Below are positions 46,359 to 57,050 of a stretch of 64,000 nucleotides of DNA, piece after piece. The notes beneath the pieces are model-generated. The model did no database searches and was not told the DNA's origin. It saw nothing but the letters and a program-made list of their open reading frames with translations. This DNA is from Candidatus Borrelia undatumii (lineage in GTDB: Bacteria > Spirochaetota > Spirochaetia > Borreliales > Borreliaceae), in NCBI RefSeq assembly GCF_020882015.2, contig NZ_CP086555.2, positions 124,001 through 188,000 on the forward strand, read 5' to 3'. The translations under genes were made by a program, and so were the position numbers. Position 1 is the stretch's first letter. Each line of letters starts with the position of its first letter.

Positions 46359-47351
46359 TTAAGGAAGTGCCACCGCTGAGAGAAGTATCTTAATAATATC
46401 ATCTGTATTCATTTCCTCAACCTCTGCTTCATAAGATGGAGTAATTCTATGTCTTAACACATTGTAGGCTACAGCCTTAACATCCTCTGGAAGAACAAAT
46501 AATCGACCCTCATAAAGGGCATTAACACGTGCACACTTAAGCAAACTAATTGATGCCCTAGGAGATGCTCCAAATTCAATGTACCTAGTAAAGGGATAAG
46601 TTTTCTTGTCATTCTCACGAGATGCTGCTATTAAAGCAACTATATAAAGCATTATTTTGTCATCTACCTTAACCTTACTAACTATGCGCTTAAGATCCGA
46701 CAAAGAATAAGAGTTCATTACCTTTGCAACTTTAATATTTTCAAGGCCACCTCCCACTGAGAATATTTTAAGAAGTTTTATTTCATCCTGAATAGCAGGA
46801 TAATTAACATTAACTTTCAGTAAAAATCTATCAAGTTGAGCTTCTGGCAAATTATAAGTCCCTTCTTGTTCAATTGGATTTTGTGTCGCAAGGACAAAGA
46901 ATGGCTCTGGAAGTTTATGTGTTTCATCGCCAAGGGTTACTTGACACTCAGCCATTGCCTCAAGAAGTGCTGATTGAACCTTCGCAGGCGCCCTATTAAT
47001 TTCATCTGCTAAAATAATATTTGAAAATATGGGCCCCTTTCTTACCCTAAAAGTCCCTGTTGTATTCTTATACACCATGTTTCCCGTAAGATCTGAGGGT
47101 AAAAGATCCGGAGTAAATTGAACTCTTTTAAACCCAAGATCAAGAACATCTGAGACTGTCTGTATTGTTAATGTCTTTGCAAGCCCTGGAACACCTTCAA
47201 GCAACACATGTCCTTCGGTCAAAATTCCCATCAAAATAGCATCAATCATTTCTTTCTGACCAAGGATTCTGCTTGAAACCTCTCTTCTAAACTTATTTAT
47301 TAAACCTAACGCGTTCTCCACCTCTGAATCTATTTGAAAACTACCTTTCAT
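46359..47351 (-). CDS. MoxR-family AAA+ ATPase
   Basis: 330 residues: Walker A GVPGLAKT (about 53-60), Walker B ILADEINRAP (about 114-123), sensor regions and the C-terminal lid. MoxR ATPases act as chaperones that remodel VWA-domain proteins or assist cofactor insertion. First gene of the moxR-DUF58-BB0174-batA-batB-TPR-batD set. AGGAG lies 4 nt before the ATG. Confidence 0.93.
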   Translation of the reverse strand: MKGSFQIDSEVENALGLINKFRREVSSRILGQKEMIDAILMGILTEGHVLLEGVPGLAKTLTIQTVSDVLDLGFKRVQFTPDLLPSDLTGNMVYKNTTGTFRVRKGPIFSNIILADEINRAPAKVQSALLEAMAECQVTLGDETHKLPEPFFVLATQNPIEQEGTYNLPEAQLDRFLLKVNVNYPAIQDEIKLLKIFSVGGGLENIKVAKVMNSYSLSDLKRIVSKVKVDDKIMLYIVALIAASRENDKKTYPFTRYIEFGASPRASISLLKCARVNALYEGRLFVLPEDVKAVAYNVLRHRITPSYEAEVEEMNTDDIIKILLSAVALP

Positions 47352-47411
47352 ACCACTCCTATATTACTGGAATTTATTTACCATTAAAAACAAACATAAC
47401 ATACTAACATA

Positions 47412-48035
47412 CTATGCATAGAGGAAAAGAAAATTCCTTTCCTTTCCTCTATCAATTGCTGATGGCTTTACTTCTATTTTTCTAAACAAGGATTCAATAT
47501 ACTCAATTTCAAGCTCAATCTTATTAATCCTTCCCTTATAGGCCATAATCAATCCTCCTTCTTTTAAAACCATCTTCAAAATACTTGCATATTCTCTTAT
47601 GCCCCTAAAGGCTCTAATTGTAATAAATTCATACCTATTCTTCTCTTCTCTAATATCATGTTCTAGCACCTCTACATTATCTATGCCAAGTTCCAATTGC
47701 ATCATCCTCAAAAAAGTAGCCCTCTTATTACTACGTTCAATAAGAAAATACTTTCTATGTTGATCAAAAAGGGCTAGAACAAATCCCGGAAATCCTGCAC
47801 CGCTACCCACATCAAGTATTTGATGTGGGTTATGATCTAAAATAACAGGAAGACCAGCCAGCGAATCCAACGCGTGCAGAAGTATCGCATCAAAATTCCT
47901 ATCACCATTCGACACCAAATTAAACCCGCTACCATACAGCAATACCCTTTCAATATAATTTCTTAATTTGTCGACACTTTCTGAAGTAAAGAAAATACCC
48001 AACTTTTTCAAAGTAAACTCAAAGAAACACATCAC
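47412..48035 (-). CDS. rsmG: 16S rRNA (guanine-N7) methyltransferase RsmG
   Basis: RsmG methylates N7 of G527 in 16S rRNA. The 207-residue protein has the SAM motif LDVGSGAGFPG (about 69-79), and FLRMMQLELGIDNVEVLEHDIRE. It overlaps the mnmG stop as GTGATG, so start at the GTG 48035 or the ATG 48032. Loss-of-function in other bacteria gives low-level streptomycin resistance. Confidence 0.93.
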   Translation of the reverse strand: MMCFFEFTLKKLGIFFTSESVDKLRNYIERVLLYGSGFNLVSNGDRNFDAILLHALDSLAGLPVILDHNPHQILDVGSGAGFPGFVLALFDQHRKYFLIERSNKRATFLRMMQLELGIDNVEVLEHDIREEKNRYEFITIRAFRGIREYASILKMVLKEGGLIMAYKGRINKIELEIEYIESLFRKIEVKPSAIDRGKERNFLFLYA

Positions 48036-49894
48036 AAAGCCAATTTAAGCACTACCTTATTTTTGGGGTTTGAGAAATATATAAGCAAAACCTGAATATC
48101 CGTATTCCTAACGCCAGAAATTCTGCTTGCCTGCGCTAGGTTCGATGGCTTCACTTTAACAAACTTTTCCCTCGCTTCTCTTGATAAGCCATCAATTTCA
48201 TAATTAAAATCAAGAGGCAGTTTAATAAGCTCAAGATTATCCATTCTTCTAATTAAGTCTCTTTGTCTATCAATATAACCCTCGTATTTAATATCCAATT
48301 CAACCTGCTCACGAATAACTCTTGAAAAATCAAATCTAGAATCTAGCTTAACAAGATCGCTTAAATTAATATATGGATCCCTTAATATATGGTAAAAATC
48401 CTTGTTAATGTGTTTCCTTAATTGCAGAGTGCTAGCCTCCCTGTCCTTAAGGCGCCTCTGCCGCAAAAGCTCCTTAACTTCTTCTATTTTCTGTTCCTTT
48501 AAAAGATATGCCGAATATTTATCCTCCCCAACCAATCCAACTTCATACCCCAATTTGATCAACCGCTTATCACTAGTATCATGTCTTAAATTAAGTCTAT
48601 GCTCAGCCCTTGAGGTAAACATTCTATAAGGCTCTTTAGTCCCCTTAGTAACAAGGTCATCAATGAGTACACCAATATAAGAACTCGTTCTTGTAAGTAC
48701 CACCGGCTCCTTGTTCTGGATTTTAAGTGCTGCATTAATTCCAGCCATCAACCCTTGAGCTGCAGCTTCCTCATAACCTGAAGAACCATTAGTTTGTCCC
48801 GCAATAAAAAGGCTCTCAACTCTTTTGGTTTCAAGACTTGCATAAAGCTCAATAGGATTAACATAATCATACTCAACTGCATACCCAGGCCTTGTAATAA
48901 CAGCTTCCTCCAGTCCATCAATACTACGAATTAACTTCAGCTGAACACTCTCAGGCAAAGAAGTACTCAATCCATTAAGATACATTTCCTCAGTCCTTGA
49001 ACCTTCAGGCTCAATAAATATTTGATGTCTATCCCTATCCTTAAACTTTACTATCTTATCCTCGATTGAAGGACAATACCTAGGGCCATTTCCAATAATC
49101 TCTCCAGAATAAAGTGGCGATAGATGCATATTGTTCCTTATAATTTCATGGGTTCTACTGTTGGTGTAAGTAATGTAACACGAGAGCTGAGACTTGTCTA
49201 TTAGATCATTTGAAAAAGAAAAAGGAATAATATCAGAATCTCCAAATTGAATCTCAGTCCTCGAAAAATTTACACTCTTTCTGTGTATTCTTGCAGAGGT
49301 GCCCGTCTTAAGTCTGCCCATTTCAAATCCAAGGTCAAGCAAAACACCCTTAAGTCCAAAAGACGCAGGTTCAGATAGCCTTCCCATAGAGGCTCTATAT
49401 TCACCAATAAATATTTTACCTCCAAGAAAAGTACCCGTTGTAAGCACTACAACACGAGACGTAAATTTATTCCCCCTTTCTGTAACAACTCCTTCGATCT
49501 TATTTTTCATAGGATTGAGCAAAAAGTCACTAACAGTATCCTGGAAAAGATCAAGATTACTCTGTCCCTCCAATGTTTCCTTCGCCTTAACTTGATACAT
49601 TAATTTATCGGCCTGAGCACGTGGAGCCTGTACGGCAGCCCCCCTGCTTTTATTTAAAATTCTAAATTGAATCATACTAAAATCAATGATACGACCCATT
49701 TCCCCACCAAGAGCATCAATTTCACGCACCATATTCCCCTTAGCAAGACCTCCAATTGCTGGATTACACGAAAGTTTTCCAATCGTATCCAGATTCTGAG
49801 TAATTAAAAGTGTCTTAAAATTTAATCTCGCAAGAGCAAGAGACGCCTCAATACCAGCATGCCCCCCACCAATTACAATAGCATCGAAATCCAT
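48032..49894 (-). CDS. mnmG: tRNA uridine 5-carboxymethylaminomethyl modification enzyme MnmG
   Basis: MnmG, with MnmE, builds the 5-carboxymethylaminomethyl group on wobble U34. N-terminal FAD motif VIGGGHAGIEA, GTFLGGKIFIGE, GRLKTGTSARI and the Cys-containing region near 270-280 are present; 620 residues. Lies 6 nt after mnmE and overlaps rsmG by 4 nt. Confidence 0.96.
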   Translation of the reverse strand: MDFDAIVIGGGHAGIEASLALARLNFKTLLITQNLDTIGKLSCNPAIGGLAKGNMVREIDALGGEMGRIIDFSMIQFRILNKSRGAAVQAPRAQADKLMYQVKAKETLEGQSNLDLFQDTVSDFLLNPMKNKIEGVVTERGNKFTSRVVVLTTGTFLGGKIFIGEYRASMGRLSEPASFGLKGVLLDLGFEMGRLKTGTSARIHRKSVNFSRTEIQFGDSDIIPFSFSNDLIDKSQLSCYITYTNSRTHEIIRNNMHLSPLYSGEIIGNGPRYCPSIEDKIVKFKDRDRHQIFIEPEGSRTEEMYLNGLSTSLPESVQLKLIRSIDGLEEAVITRPGYAVEYDYVNPIELYASLETKRVESLFIAGQTNGSSGYEEAAAQGLMAGINAALKIQNKEPVVLTRTSSYIGVLIDDLVTKGTKEPYRMFTSRAEHRLNLRHDTSDKRLIKLGYEVGLVGEDKYSAYLLKEQKIEEVKELLRQRRLKDREASTLQLRKHINKDFYHILRDPYINLSDLVKLDSRFDFSRVIREQVELDIKYEGYIDRQRDLIRRMDNLELIKLPLDFNYEIDGLSREAREKFVKVKPSNLAQASRISGVRNTDIQVLLIYFSNPKNKVVLKLAL

Positions 49895-49900
49895 ATCTAT

Positions 49901-51295
49901 CTACTTCCCCAAACAAAAATTCTTAAACATATTGGCAAGCACATCCTCATTAGTAACCTCACCTGTTACTTCACCCAAAAGGTTAAGAATCTCGTAAACA
50001 TCAAACGCTAACATATCATAACTTACACGCTGTTCTATCTTATCCAGTAACTCGATGAGCAAATCATAAGCACTCTTTAAAAGCCCTGCCTGACGCCCCG
50101 AAGCAATTACAACATCATAAGAGCCAGCATCAACATAATCAAAACATGTAAACGCCCTTATTTTATCATAAAGAGAACTCATTCCAAATAAAGTCTTGGT
50201 ACTAATTCTTACTAAGTTTAATGAATTAATGCTACCTGAATTGAGAAACTCAACCGTACGTTTATCCTGCTTTAAATCCACCTTGTTTATAACAAAGAGA
50301 ACCTTTGGACATCCTCCGTAAGTACTAATAAATTTCAAATCATCCTTTGTTAGCTCTTCGCTGGAGTCAATAACATAAAGAATTAGGGATGCTTCTTCAA
50401 TCAAAGAATTGCTCCTATCTATACCCAATTGTTCAACAAAATCTCCGGTCTCCCTAAACCCCGCTGTATCGAATACATTAAATAGAATCCCATCTAGTTC
50501 AAAATTTGCCTGAATATAATCCCTTGTGGTTCCAGCATAAGATGAGACTATTGCCCTATCTTCTTTCAGTAGTAAATTAAAAAGGGAAGACTTGCCCGCA
50601 TTCACAGATCCAGCCAAAACCAAAGTAATTCCATGATCCATTTTCTTTGCAATATCATAAGAATCAATCAACAATTTAAGCTCATCTTTACTTTTTAAAA
50701 CAACCTCAAAAGGAACTACAACCTCACTCTCATCCACCTCGTAATCAAGATGAACACTAAGTGCTGAGAGAAAATTTAAAATATCTTTTTTTATCAAATC
50801 TATTTTAGAAAACAAAGAACCTGAAAGTTTACTAACAGAAAGAGCATGGATCTTATTCGTCTTAGCAAAAATTAGTTCATTGACTGCCTCTGCCCTAGTA
50901 AGATCAAGCTTACCAGCTAGAAAAGAACGAAGCGTAAATTCACCAGGCTCAGCCATCCTAAAATCTACCTTTAAAAATAAACCTATAATTCTCTTTATTC
51001 CAACAGGTGACCCATGAGCCATAACTTCTATTGAATCTTGCCCTGTAAAACTTTTTGGAGCCCTATAAAGACAAACAACAACCTCGTCTAATTTTTCATA
51101 AGTCTCATTATCCACTATGTATCCATAGTGGGTAGTATTGCCACATGCCTCAATAAGTCGCCTAGGATTTGAAAATATTTTAGAAAACTTACCAATTGAA
51201 GAGACTCCACTACTACGAATCACACACAAAGCACTGCTCATAAAGGGTGTGGCAAGTGCAACAATGTCATCATCACTTTGAAAAAGCTTGCCCAT
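49901..51295 (-). CDS. mnmE: tRNA modification GTPase MnmE (TrmE/ThdF)
   Basis: 464 residues: N-terminal tetrahydrofolate-binding domain, helical domain with a G domain inserted: G1 [12 protein letters not shown] (about 222-233), G2 TTRDYIQ, G3 DTAGFRE, G4 NKVDL, and the C-terminal FCLGK (catalytic Cys). Partner of MnmG in U34 modification. First gene of mnmE-mnmG-rsmG, divergent from the flgN operon. The 136-nt gap holds the flgN promoter. Confidence 0.96.
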   Translation of the reverse strand: MGKLFQSDDDIVALATPFMSSALCVIRSSGVSSIGKFSKIFSNPRRLIEACGNTTHYGYIVDNETYEKLDEVVVCLYRAPKSFTGQDSIEVMAHGSPVGIKRIIGLFLKVDFRMAEPGEFTLRSFLAGKLDLTRAEAVNELIFAKTNKIHALSVSKLSGSLFSKIDLIKKDILNFLSALSVHLDYEVDESEVVVPFEVVLKSKDELKLLIDSYDIAKKMDHGITLVLAGSVNAGKSSLFNLLLKEDRAIVSSYAGTTRDYIQANFELDGILFNVFDTAGFRETGDFVEQLGIDRSNSLIEEASLILYVIDSSEELTKDDLKFISTYGGCPKVLFVINKVDLKQDKRTVEFLNSGSINSLNLVRISTKTLFGMSSLYDKIRAFTCFDYVDAGSYDVVIASGRQAGLLKSAYDLLIELLDKIEQRVSYDMLAFDVYEILNLLGEVTGEVTNEDVLANMFKNFCLGK

Positions 51296-51390
51296 AAACT
51301 TAAATTAGATTATATCATAGCGTAAAAATTGAAACATCAAGCCGCAATGGTAATATTAAACTATTAAACCCTCTCTAATTTCAAATTGGT

Positions 51391-51419
51391 TTGTAAATGT
51401 TGTTAACTTAGTTTACAAT
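51391..51419 (+). promoter_or_regulatory. Promoter of the flgN-flgK-flgL-fliW-csrA operon, with a dyad
   Basis: TTGTAA (51391-51396), 17-bp spacer, TACAAT (51414-51419). TTGTAAA (51391-51397) and TTTACAA (51412-51418) are mirror images about 51404.5, and the centre GTTAAC is itself palindromic. Start expected near 51426, only about 6 nt before the flgN ATG. The dyad could be an operator, or simply the -35 and -10 being complementary. Confidence 0.55.
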
Positions 51420-51431
51420 CTATGCTGTAGG

Positions 51432-51926
51432 ATGAGAATTAAGCTAGAGAGTGAGTTAAGAGATGCTCTACGAAAGGAAGTTGATTTGGTGGAGGGTATT
51501 TGTTCTTTGTACCTAGAAATAAAGAGATGTCTTGATGAAAAGAATGAAACGCTGCTCAGAGAAACGGTAAAAAGAACCAGCTCTTGCCTTAACGAGTTCA
51601 AGGATGTAGAGGAAAAGAGAGATAGGATTTGGAAAGAGTTTACAGGGCATGAGGAATTCGAATCGGCGTATGTGGCAATAGAGAAGCTGTGTGAGGTTTG
51701 CAAAAAAGAGATATATAATTACTACCATCGATTAAGGATAGGGATAATAAACGTTAAAAACCTAAACCATTTAGTATCGAGTCAGGTAGAGGCGTCGCTT
51801 GGTGTATTGGATTTAATATTTAGGGATGTTAGGGAAAGCGTAGAAAATAACACCTATAAAAATCCCTATGGACCCAAAAACGGAAACTTAAATGAAGCGT
51901 CTGTTTTGGTAAATAAAAAGCTTTAA
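51432..51926 (+). CDS. flgN: FlgN-like flagellar export chaperone
   Basis: A 164-residue helical protein just before flgK. Family pattern: long amphipathic helices ([22 protein letters not shown]...) and a C-terminal Asn-rich tail with [12 protein letters not shown]. FlgN binds FlgK and FlgL in the cytoplasm. TGTAGG directly precedes the ATG. Position matches BB0180. Recognition rests on context and helical plan rather than on strong motifs. Confidence 0.75.
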   Translation: MRIKLESELRDALRKEVDLVEGICSLYLEIKRCLDEKNETLLRETVKRTSSCLNEFKDVEEKRDRIWKEFTGHEEFESAYVAIEKLCEVCKKEIYNYYHRLRIGIINVKNLNHLVSSQVEASLGVLDLIFRDVRESVENNTYKNPYGPKNGNLNEASVLVNKKL

Positions 51927-51936
51927 GGAGTCTTAA
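51923..51936 (+). promoter_or_regulatory. Hairpin hiding the flgK ribosome site
   Basis: TTAAG (51923-51927) pairs with CTTAA (51932-51936) around loop GAGT, so AAGGAG is buried with GGA at the loop edge, 1 nt before the flgK ATG (51938). It includes the flgN stop codon. This looks like a CsrA-type site or a coupling element in which ribosomes ending flgN open the hairpin. Confidence 0.45.
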
Positions 51937-51937
51937 G

Positions 51938-53821
51938 ATGGATTCAGCGTTCTCGGGAATAGAAATTGGAAGAAGGGGTTTGTTCGCCCACAAGGATGCT
52001 ATGAACACGACCGGACATAACTTGACTAATGCATCAAAGCCTGGATATTCAAAACAGAGGATTATAATGAAAACCGAAATGCCGATTTATGCTCCTCATC
52101 TGAATAGAGCACAAAAGGCTGGTCAATTGGGTCAAGGTATAATGGTTCAATCTATTGAAAGAATGAGAGATGACCTACTGGATATAAGAATAGTTGAAGA
52201 GTCGCACCGACTTGGGTATTGGACCTCTAGGGATAAATTCATTTCTCTACTTGAAAATATTTATAACGAACCAGAAGAACAGTCAATTAGAAAGAGGTTG
52301 AATGATTTTTGGGAGGGATGGCAAGATCTATCAAGACAACCTCAGGGATTAGCTGAAAGAAATATTATCTTGGAACGAGGAAAATCTTTTGTAGAAGTAG
52401 TCAAGAATAGATTTCATTCCCTTGAAAGAATATATGTAATGGCAAATGATGAAATAAAAATTACTACTGAGGAGATAAACAATTATCTCAGAAACATCGG
52501 TGATCTTAACAAGCAAATTAAAAAAGCAATTGCGATGAGGGATCATCCGAATGATTTATTGGATGCTAGGGATCTAATAGTTGACAAACTAGGCAGTCTT
52601 ATTAGTATATCAATAGAAAATAAACAAGATCCCAATGAGTTTTTAATTCATACGGAAGGGAGACATCTTGTTCAAGGCGCAATTGCAAACGAATTCATGT
52701 TAGAAGCCTCTAATGGGCCTACAAGAACCAAATGGAATGTTTTGTGGAACAATGGAGAGCTAGCAAATATTGATACGGGAAAGTTAGGAGCTCTCATTAA
52801 CGCAAGAGACAATGAAATTAAAGACGAAATTAACGAACTGGACAACATGGCAGTCAATATCACGGAGCTTATTAATGAGATTCATGTATCAGGACATGGA
52901 CTTGATAAAAAAAGTGGAAGAGTCTTCTTTGACCAAGTATATGAGTTAACAGATGAACGAGGGCGCTATGACAGCAGTGGAGATGGACAATTTGATTCCG
53001 TTCGCCTCTTTAAAGTAAACGGTGCAAATGAAATCTTTCCAGAGGAAAAATTAGGATTTTCAGGTACATTGAGATTTGGAGTAATGAACAAAAACGAATT
53101 TATAGAAATAGCGTATAACGCAACAGACACTGTCCAGGATGTAATAAATAAAATAAACAATTCTCATGCACAAGTCACTGCAAGAATCAATACAGAGGGA
53201 AAATTTGAGATTAAGGCCGTCAAAGAAGAGGATAAAGAGAGTACTACATTTAGAATTAGGCACATTGAAGACTCTGGTCTGTTTTTAACAGGCTATACAG
53301 GGATTTTAAACGCATCGGGCGCAGCGGGTGCTTATAACTATGAAAATATTAATACAACCGATCAACTAACGAATGCATCTGGCTACTTGATCTCTCCTTC
53401 AAAAAACCCATCAGCATGGCTTAAGGTATCCAACACAGTTGTAGAGGATCCGTCAAAGATTGTAGCAAGTCTTAAAAATCCTACGAACGATATCGCCGTG
53501 GGGGATAATGAAGCGGCACTACGCATAGCGTCTTTTGTAAGTTCACCAATCATGATTGGAAAAAATTCCACGTTAAACGACTATTTTGCGAACACAGCAT
53601 CTAGGATTGCAATAAAGGGACAAATAGCGGAAGTTACAAAAACTAGTCAAACACAAATACTTAAAGATCTAACTGATTTAAGGCTATCGATTTCCGGTGT
53701 TAATGAGAACGAAGAACTAACCAACATGATAGAATTTCAGCAAGCCTTCATTGCTGCAAGCAAGTTTATTGTTGTTTCTACGGAATTAATAGACACGATA
53801 ATCAATAAAATGGGAGTGTAG
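51938..53821 (+). CDS. flgK: Flagellar hook-filament junction protein FlgK (HAP1)
   Basis: 627 residues. The N-terminal rod-like segment ([36 protein letters not shown]) and C-terminal segment ([28 protein letters not shown]) are characteristic of the axial protein family; the middle is a variable domain. FlgK joins hook and filament in the periplasm. Ribosome site AAGGAG is 7 nt upstream but inside a hairpin. Confidence 0.95.
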   Translation: MDSAFSGIEIGRRGLFAHKDAMNTTGHNLTNASKPGYSKQRIIMKTEMPIYAPHLNRAQKAGQLGQGIMVQSIERMRDDLLDIRIVEESHRLGYWTSRDKFISLLENIYNEPEEQSIRKRLNDFWEGWQDLSRQPQGLAERNIILERGKSFVEVVKNRFHSLERIYVMANDEIKITTEEINNYLRNIGDLNKQIKKAIAMRDHPNDLLDARDLIVDKLGSLISISIENKQDPNEFLIHTEGRHLVQGAIANEFMLEASNGPTRTKWNVLWNNGELANIDTGKLGALINARDNEIKDEINELDNMAVNITELINEIHVSGHGLDKKSGRVFFDQVYELTDERGRYDSSGDGQFDSVRLFKVNGANEIFPEEKLGFSGTLRFGVMNKNEFIEIAYNATDTVQDVINKINNSHAQVTARINTEGKFEIKAVKEEDKESTTFRIRHIEDSGLFLTGYTGILNASGAAGAYNYENINTTDQLTNASGYLISPSKNPSAWLKVSNTVVEDPSKIVASLKNPTNDIAVGDNEAALRIASFVSSPIMIGKNSTLNDYFANTASRIAIKGQIAEVTKTSQTQILKDLTDLRLSISGVNENEELTNMIEFQQAFIAASKFIVVSTELIDTIINKMGV

Positions 53822-53825
53822 TGGT

Positions 53826-55097
53826 ATGACAAACAGGGTAAGCCATCCTTTAACGTATGATAATTTGAAGTCATCTTCAAAGGAACAGGAAGTAAAGATA
53901 ACAAGGCTATTAGAAAGTCTAAACAGAGGCGGGAAAAGAATTGGAAACCTGAGAGATGATCCTACAGGAGTCACTCATGCAATAAGACTAGATAGTGATA
54001 TTTTTAAGCTTAACACCTATATAAAAAACATCAACAATGCTAAAGGGAAACTTAGATATACGGAAGGTTATTTGCAATCCTTGTCAAATATCTTAACTCG
54101 TGCAAAAGAGATAACTATTCAAGGAGCGAGCGGTACTTATGGGCTTGACGACAAGAGAATAATAGCAAAGGAAGTAAATGCAATTCTTGAAGATGTTATT
54201 GCAATCGCAAATGTAAAGGGCTCAGACGGATACAGCATTTTTGCAGGAACCAAAATAGATGCAGAGGCTTTTAAAATAACTAGAGAAAATAGGGTTAATA
54301 ATATCACTCAAGACAGAGAAGCTCCTCAAATAATAAGAATAGATTATAACGGTAATCAGGCAGAAAAGGAAACGGAAGTATATAGTGGAATTTATATTCC
54401 AACAAATTATCCTGGTAATGAAGTGTTTTTTTCACAAAATCACCATATAATATCATCAACAAATGTTAATGGATTTACTGTAAAAGAGAATACAAAAATT
54501 TACATTGACAATGTTGAAATATCTTTAGTGGCGGGCGATACGGCTGCTGACATTATTGCTAAGATCAATGAATCTTCTGCTCCTGTTGAAGCCAGTCTTA
54601 ATCGTATTTTAAATTCAATTGCAATACAAACAACTACGCCGCATCAAATATGGATAACAGAGGAGGGTTCAACCGTGTTGCAAGATCTTGGCATTATTAC
54701 AAGAAATAATGATACTAAATCTCCTCCTTATAACATCGCAGGGAATACTGAGGTTAGAAGCAGATCCATTTTTGACACCTTAATTGAATTAAGAGATAAC
54801 TTGGAAGAAAACAGAGAAGAGCTTATTGGAAGTAGGAGTTTGGCCGAAATTGACGAAAGCTTAAATAAAATTCTTACAACGATAGCTGATCTTGGAGCTA
54901 AGGAGAATAGACTTGATTCAAGCTATGAAAGAATTAGTAAGGAAATAGTGGATATGAAAGAAGATATGGTTAGATACACAGACCTTGATGTAACAAAAGC
55001 GATAACAGATCTTAATATGGCAAGTCTGGCTTATCAAGTGTCTTTAGGGGTTTCTGCAAGGATAATGCAAACAACTTTATTAGACTTTTTGAAATGA
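53826..55097 (+). CDS. flgL: Flagellar hook-filament junction protein FlgL (HAP3)
   Basis: 423 residues, with the flagellin-like ends [23 protein letters not shown]...[12 protein letters not shown] and the C-terminal [22 protein letters not shown]. Sits between FlgK and the filament. GGGAG precedes the ATG by about 8 nt, 4 nt after flgK. Its stop overlaps the fliW ATG (ATGA). Confidence 0.95.
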   Translation: MTNRVSHPLTYDNLKSSSKEQEVKITRLLESLNRGGKRIGNLRDDPTGVTHAIRLDSDIFKLNTYIKNINNAKGKLRYTEGYLQSLSNILTRAKEITIQGASGTYGLDDKRIIAKEVNAILEDVIAIANVKGSDGYSIFAGTKIDAEAFKITRENRVNNITQDREAPQIIRIDYNGNQAEKETEVYSGIYIPTNYPGNEVFFSQNHHIISSTNVNGFTVKENTKIYIDNVEISLVAGDTAADIIAKINESSAPVEASLNRILNSIAIQTTTPHQIWITEEGSTVLQDLGIITRNNDTKSPPYNIAGNTEVRSRSIFDTLIELRDNLEENREELIGSRSLAEIDESLNKILTTIADLGAKENRLDSSYERISKEIVDMKEDMVRYTDLDVTKAITDLNMASLAYQVSLGVSARIMQTTLLDFLK

Positions 55098-55495
55098 GAG
55101 ACGAAGCTAGTATAAGGTTCAAATTTCCCGAAGGAATACTGGGATTTGAAGATATTAAAGAATTTATCATTAAAGATTCTGAACACAAGCCTTTCTCGAT
55201 TATGCAATCAGTAGACGGGGAGGTCAGCTTTTTAGTAACCTCTCCCTTTAACTTTCTGGAGGAATACCTCCCCAACATACAGGAGGAGGATTGGGTTGAC
55301 ATTAAAGCAGAACATGAAGATGAGAGAGTGATACTTTGTATAGTAAACGTATATGTCAAAAACTACAAGGATATCACGGCAAACTTAAAAGCTCCTATTA
55401 TATTAAATAAAAGAAAACTAATTGGAAAACAAGCTATATCTACAAATGAAGAGCACTATCTCAGGTACAAAGTATTTAAGGAAGAATCATGCTAG
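55094..55495 (+). CDS. fliW: Flagellar assembly factor FliW
   Basis: 133 residues, with [39 protein letters not shown] and NLKAPIILN, the FliW signature. In other bacteria FliW binds either flagellin or CsrA, releasing CsrA from its mRNAs when flagellin has been exported. Translationally coupled at both ends (ATGA with flgL, 7-nt overlap with csrA). Confidence 0.95.
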   Translation: MRDEASIRFKFPEGILGFEDIKEFIIKDSEHKPFSIMQSVDGEVSFLVTSPFNFLEEYLPNIQEEDWVDIKAEHEDERVILCIVNVYVKNYKDITANLKAPIILNKRKLIGKQAISTNEEHYLRYKVFKEESC

Positions 55496-55740
55496 TCTTA
55501 TCAAGAAAGACAAACGAGAGCATAAAGATAGGTTCCAATATTGAAGTTTCAATACTTGAAATAAAAAAAGACAGTGTTAAAGTAGCAATAAAGGCACCTG
55601 AAGACATTAAAATATTTAGATCTGAAATCTATAATATCATTAAGGAGGAAAACAGGAAATCGATCCTACAGGACAAGCATAGTGTAAGTAAGAGCGTGCA
55701 CAAAATCAAGAGTTTGTTTGACTATTTTACTAGAGAGTAG
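55489..55740 (+). CDS. csrA: Carbon storage regulator CsrA (RNA-binding repressor)
   Basis: 83 residues: [48 protein letters not shown] has the CsrA beta barrel and the RNA-contact L4 and R44 (in IFRSEIY). The C-terminal ~30 residues are longer than in E. coli and Lys/Ser-rich. It binds GGA-loop hairpins, in B. burgdorferi including the flaB leader in this window. Its 3' end overlaps tsaB by 19 nt on the other strand. Confidence 0.95.
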   Translation: MLVLSRKTNESIKIGSNIEVSILEIKKDSVKVAIKAPEDIKIFRSEIYNIIKEENRKSILQDKHSVSKSVHKIKSLFDYFTRE

Positions 55741-56384
55741 TTAATCTCGGCATCGCTTCTTCTTACATAAAAAGGACCGGATAAAATGTCATCCCCCCGT
55801 TTGTTTTTTAGGTACTTGTGCTTACCAAGCTCCGTCAAGATTTCGCCAAAAGAGCTCATGTCGCTGACAATATTGAATTTGTTCTTGAGTTTCTCATAAA
55901 TAAATTCAATTCCATACCCAATGATGACGAAATTGGAATCAAGTCTTTCTAAATGCTCGAGTAGTTCTTCTTCAGAGAAACAAAAAAGTTCATCACAAAA
56001 CTTATAACAAGTATAGTATCCAAAAAAGTATTTATATGCAGTAAAACTTAAAGTAACTACACCCGATCTTTTACTCACCAAGTTTGCAAAAACATCAAAA
56101 GTGGGAATATTGACAAAAGGAATAGAAAGCCCTAATGAAAGACCCTTAATAAAACTTAAACCAATTCTTAAGCTAGTAAAAGAACCAGGACCAGAAGAAT
56201 TAATAATTAAATCCAGTTGAGTAAGATCAATATCATTTTTTAATACAAAATCACTAAACACTTTTGGAACGTTAAAGCTACACCCAGTCTTATCTCTATC
56301 TAAAAGCAAGGACAAAACTTCATTGTTCATTTCAACATGAACTAACAAAGACTTATATGAACAATCAACCGCAAGAGTATTCAT
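55722..56384 (-). CDS. tsaB: tRNA threonylcarbamoyladenosine biosynthesis protein TsaB
   Basis: 220 residues, ASKHA fold: [14 protein letters not shown], and the segment [25 protein letters not shown]. TsaB is the scaffold partner of TsaD and TsaE in making t6A37 of tRNAs. Start at ATG 56384, inside the end of tsaE (20 nt overlap); a GTG precedes it. Convergent with csrA. Confidence 0.93.
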   Translation of the reverse strand: MNTLAVDCSYKSLLVHVEMNNEVLSLLLDRDKTGCSFNVPKVFSDFVLKNDIDLTQLDLIINSSGPGSFTSLRIGLSFIKGLSLGLSIPFVNIPTFDVFANLVSKRSGVVTLSFTAYKYFFGYYTCYKFCDELFCFSEEELLEHLERLDSNFVIIGYGIEFIYEKLKNKFNIVSDMSSFGEILTELGKHKYLKNKRGDDILSGPFYVRRSDAEINYSLVK

Positions 56385-56793
56385 CACTAATTTCTAAAAT
56401 TCTAGTGGCTTTCTCTATTTCAAATTTTAACAATATCAACCTGCTTTTGGGCAAAATATCAAGAACAATATCTGGCCATTCAATAGCTATTATTGACGAA
56501 ATATCAAATAAAAGCTCCACCCCACCGACAAGTTCAAACTCATCTAAACCATTCAAACGGTATAGATCAATATGATAAAAACTAAAATCCGAAAACTCAT
56601 ATACATTAATAATATTATAAGTTGGACTTGCAAAAGAAGAAACATCAAGATTTAAGGCCAATCCTTTCAAGAATGTTGTCTTTCCAGCTCCCATGCTACC
56701 ACAGAGGGCGAAGATCTTACCAATAGGCAAAGGACTAAAAAAGGATCTAGAAAAGCTTATCATTTTTTCCTCTGACTTAAAAGATAAAATCAA
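56365..56793 (-). CDS. tsaE: tRNA threonylcarbamoyladenosine biosynthesis ATPase TsaE
   Basis: 142 residues: P-loop CGSMGAGKTT (about 32-41), SSFASPTYNIINVYEF and FYHIDLYRL, the typical TsaE motifs, then IIAIEWPDIV. TsaE drives the t6A cycle by ATP hydrolysis. Starts in the stop of the preceding 86-residue gene. Confidence 0.94.
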   Translation of the reverse strand: MILSFKSEEKMISFSRSFFSPLPIGKIFALCGSMGAGKTTFLKGLALNLDVSSFASPTYNIINVYEFSDFSFYHIDLYRLNGLDEFELVGGVELLFDISSIIAIEWPDIVLDILPKSRLILLKFEIEKATRILEISDEYSCG

Positions 56794-57050
56794 GGGAGTT
56801 CTCCTTCCACATCAATCTCGATTATATGCCTCTTTATCGCAATCATCAAACTGAGTACGGGATAGTCCAAAGGATCCAAAAAATCAATAGTTATGTGTTT
56901 CTCACCCAAAGGAGTTGTTTCTATCGCAAATTTAACCCGCTTAGTCTCATTAGATCCCTTATACTCATAAAGAACATCGGCAAAGTACACACTCCTGTAG
57001 TAGATACAGCTGACCTGCTTTTTAATATTTTCAAGAGAAATAAATTGCAC
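56790..57050 (-). CDS. Conserved hypothetical protein, 86 residues
   Basis: The GTG at 57050 has AAGGA 8 nt upstream. The product (VQFISLENIKKQVSCIYYRSVYF...IDFLDPLDYPVLSLMIAIKRHIIEIDVEG) is soluble; I do not recognise a family. It overlaps tsaE by 4 nt, so it is in that operon. The 204-nt gap upstream to rplT carries no further gene I can support. Confidence 0.55.
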   Translation of the reverse strand: MQFISLENIKKQVSCIYYRSVYFADVLYEYKGSNETKRVKFAIETTPLGEKHITIDFLDPLDYPVLSLMIAIKRHIIEIDVEGELP

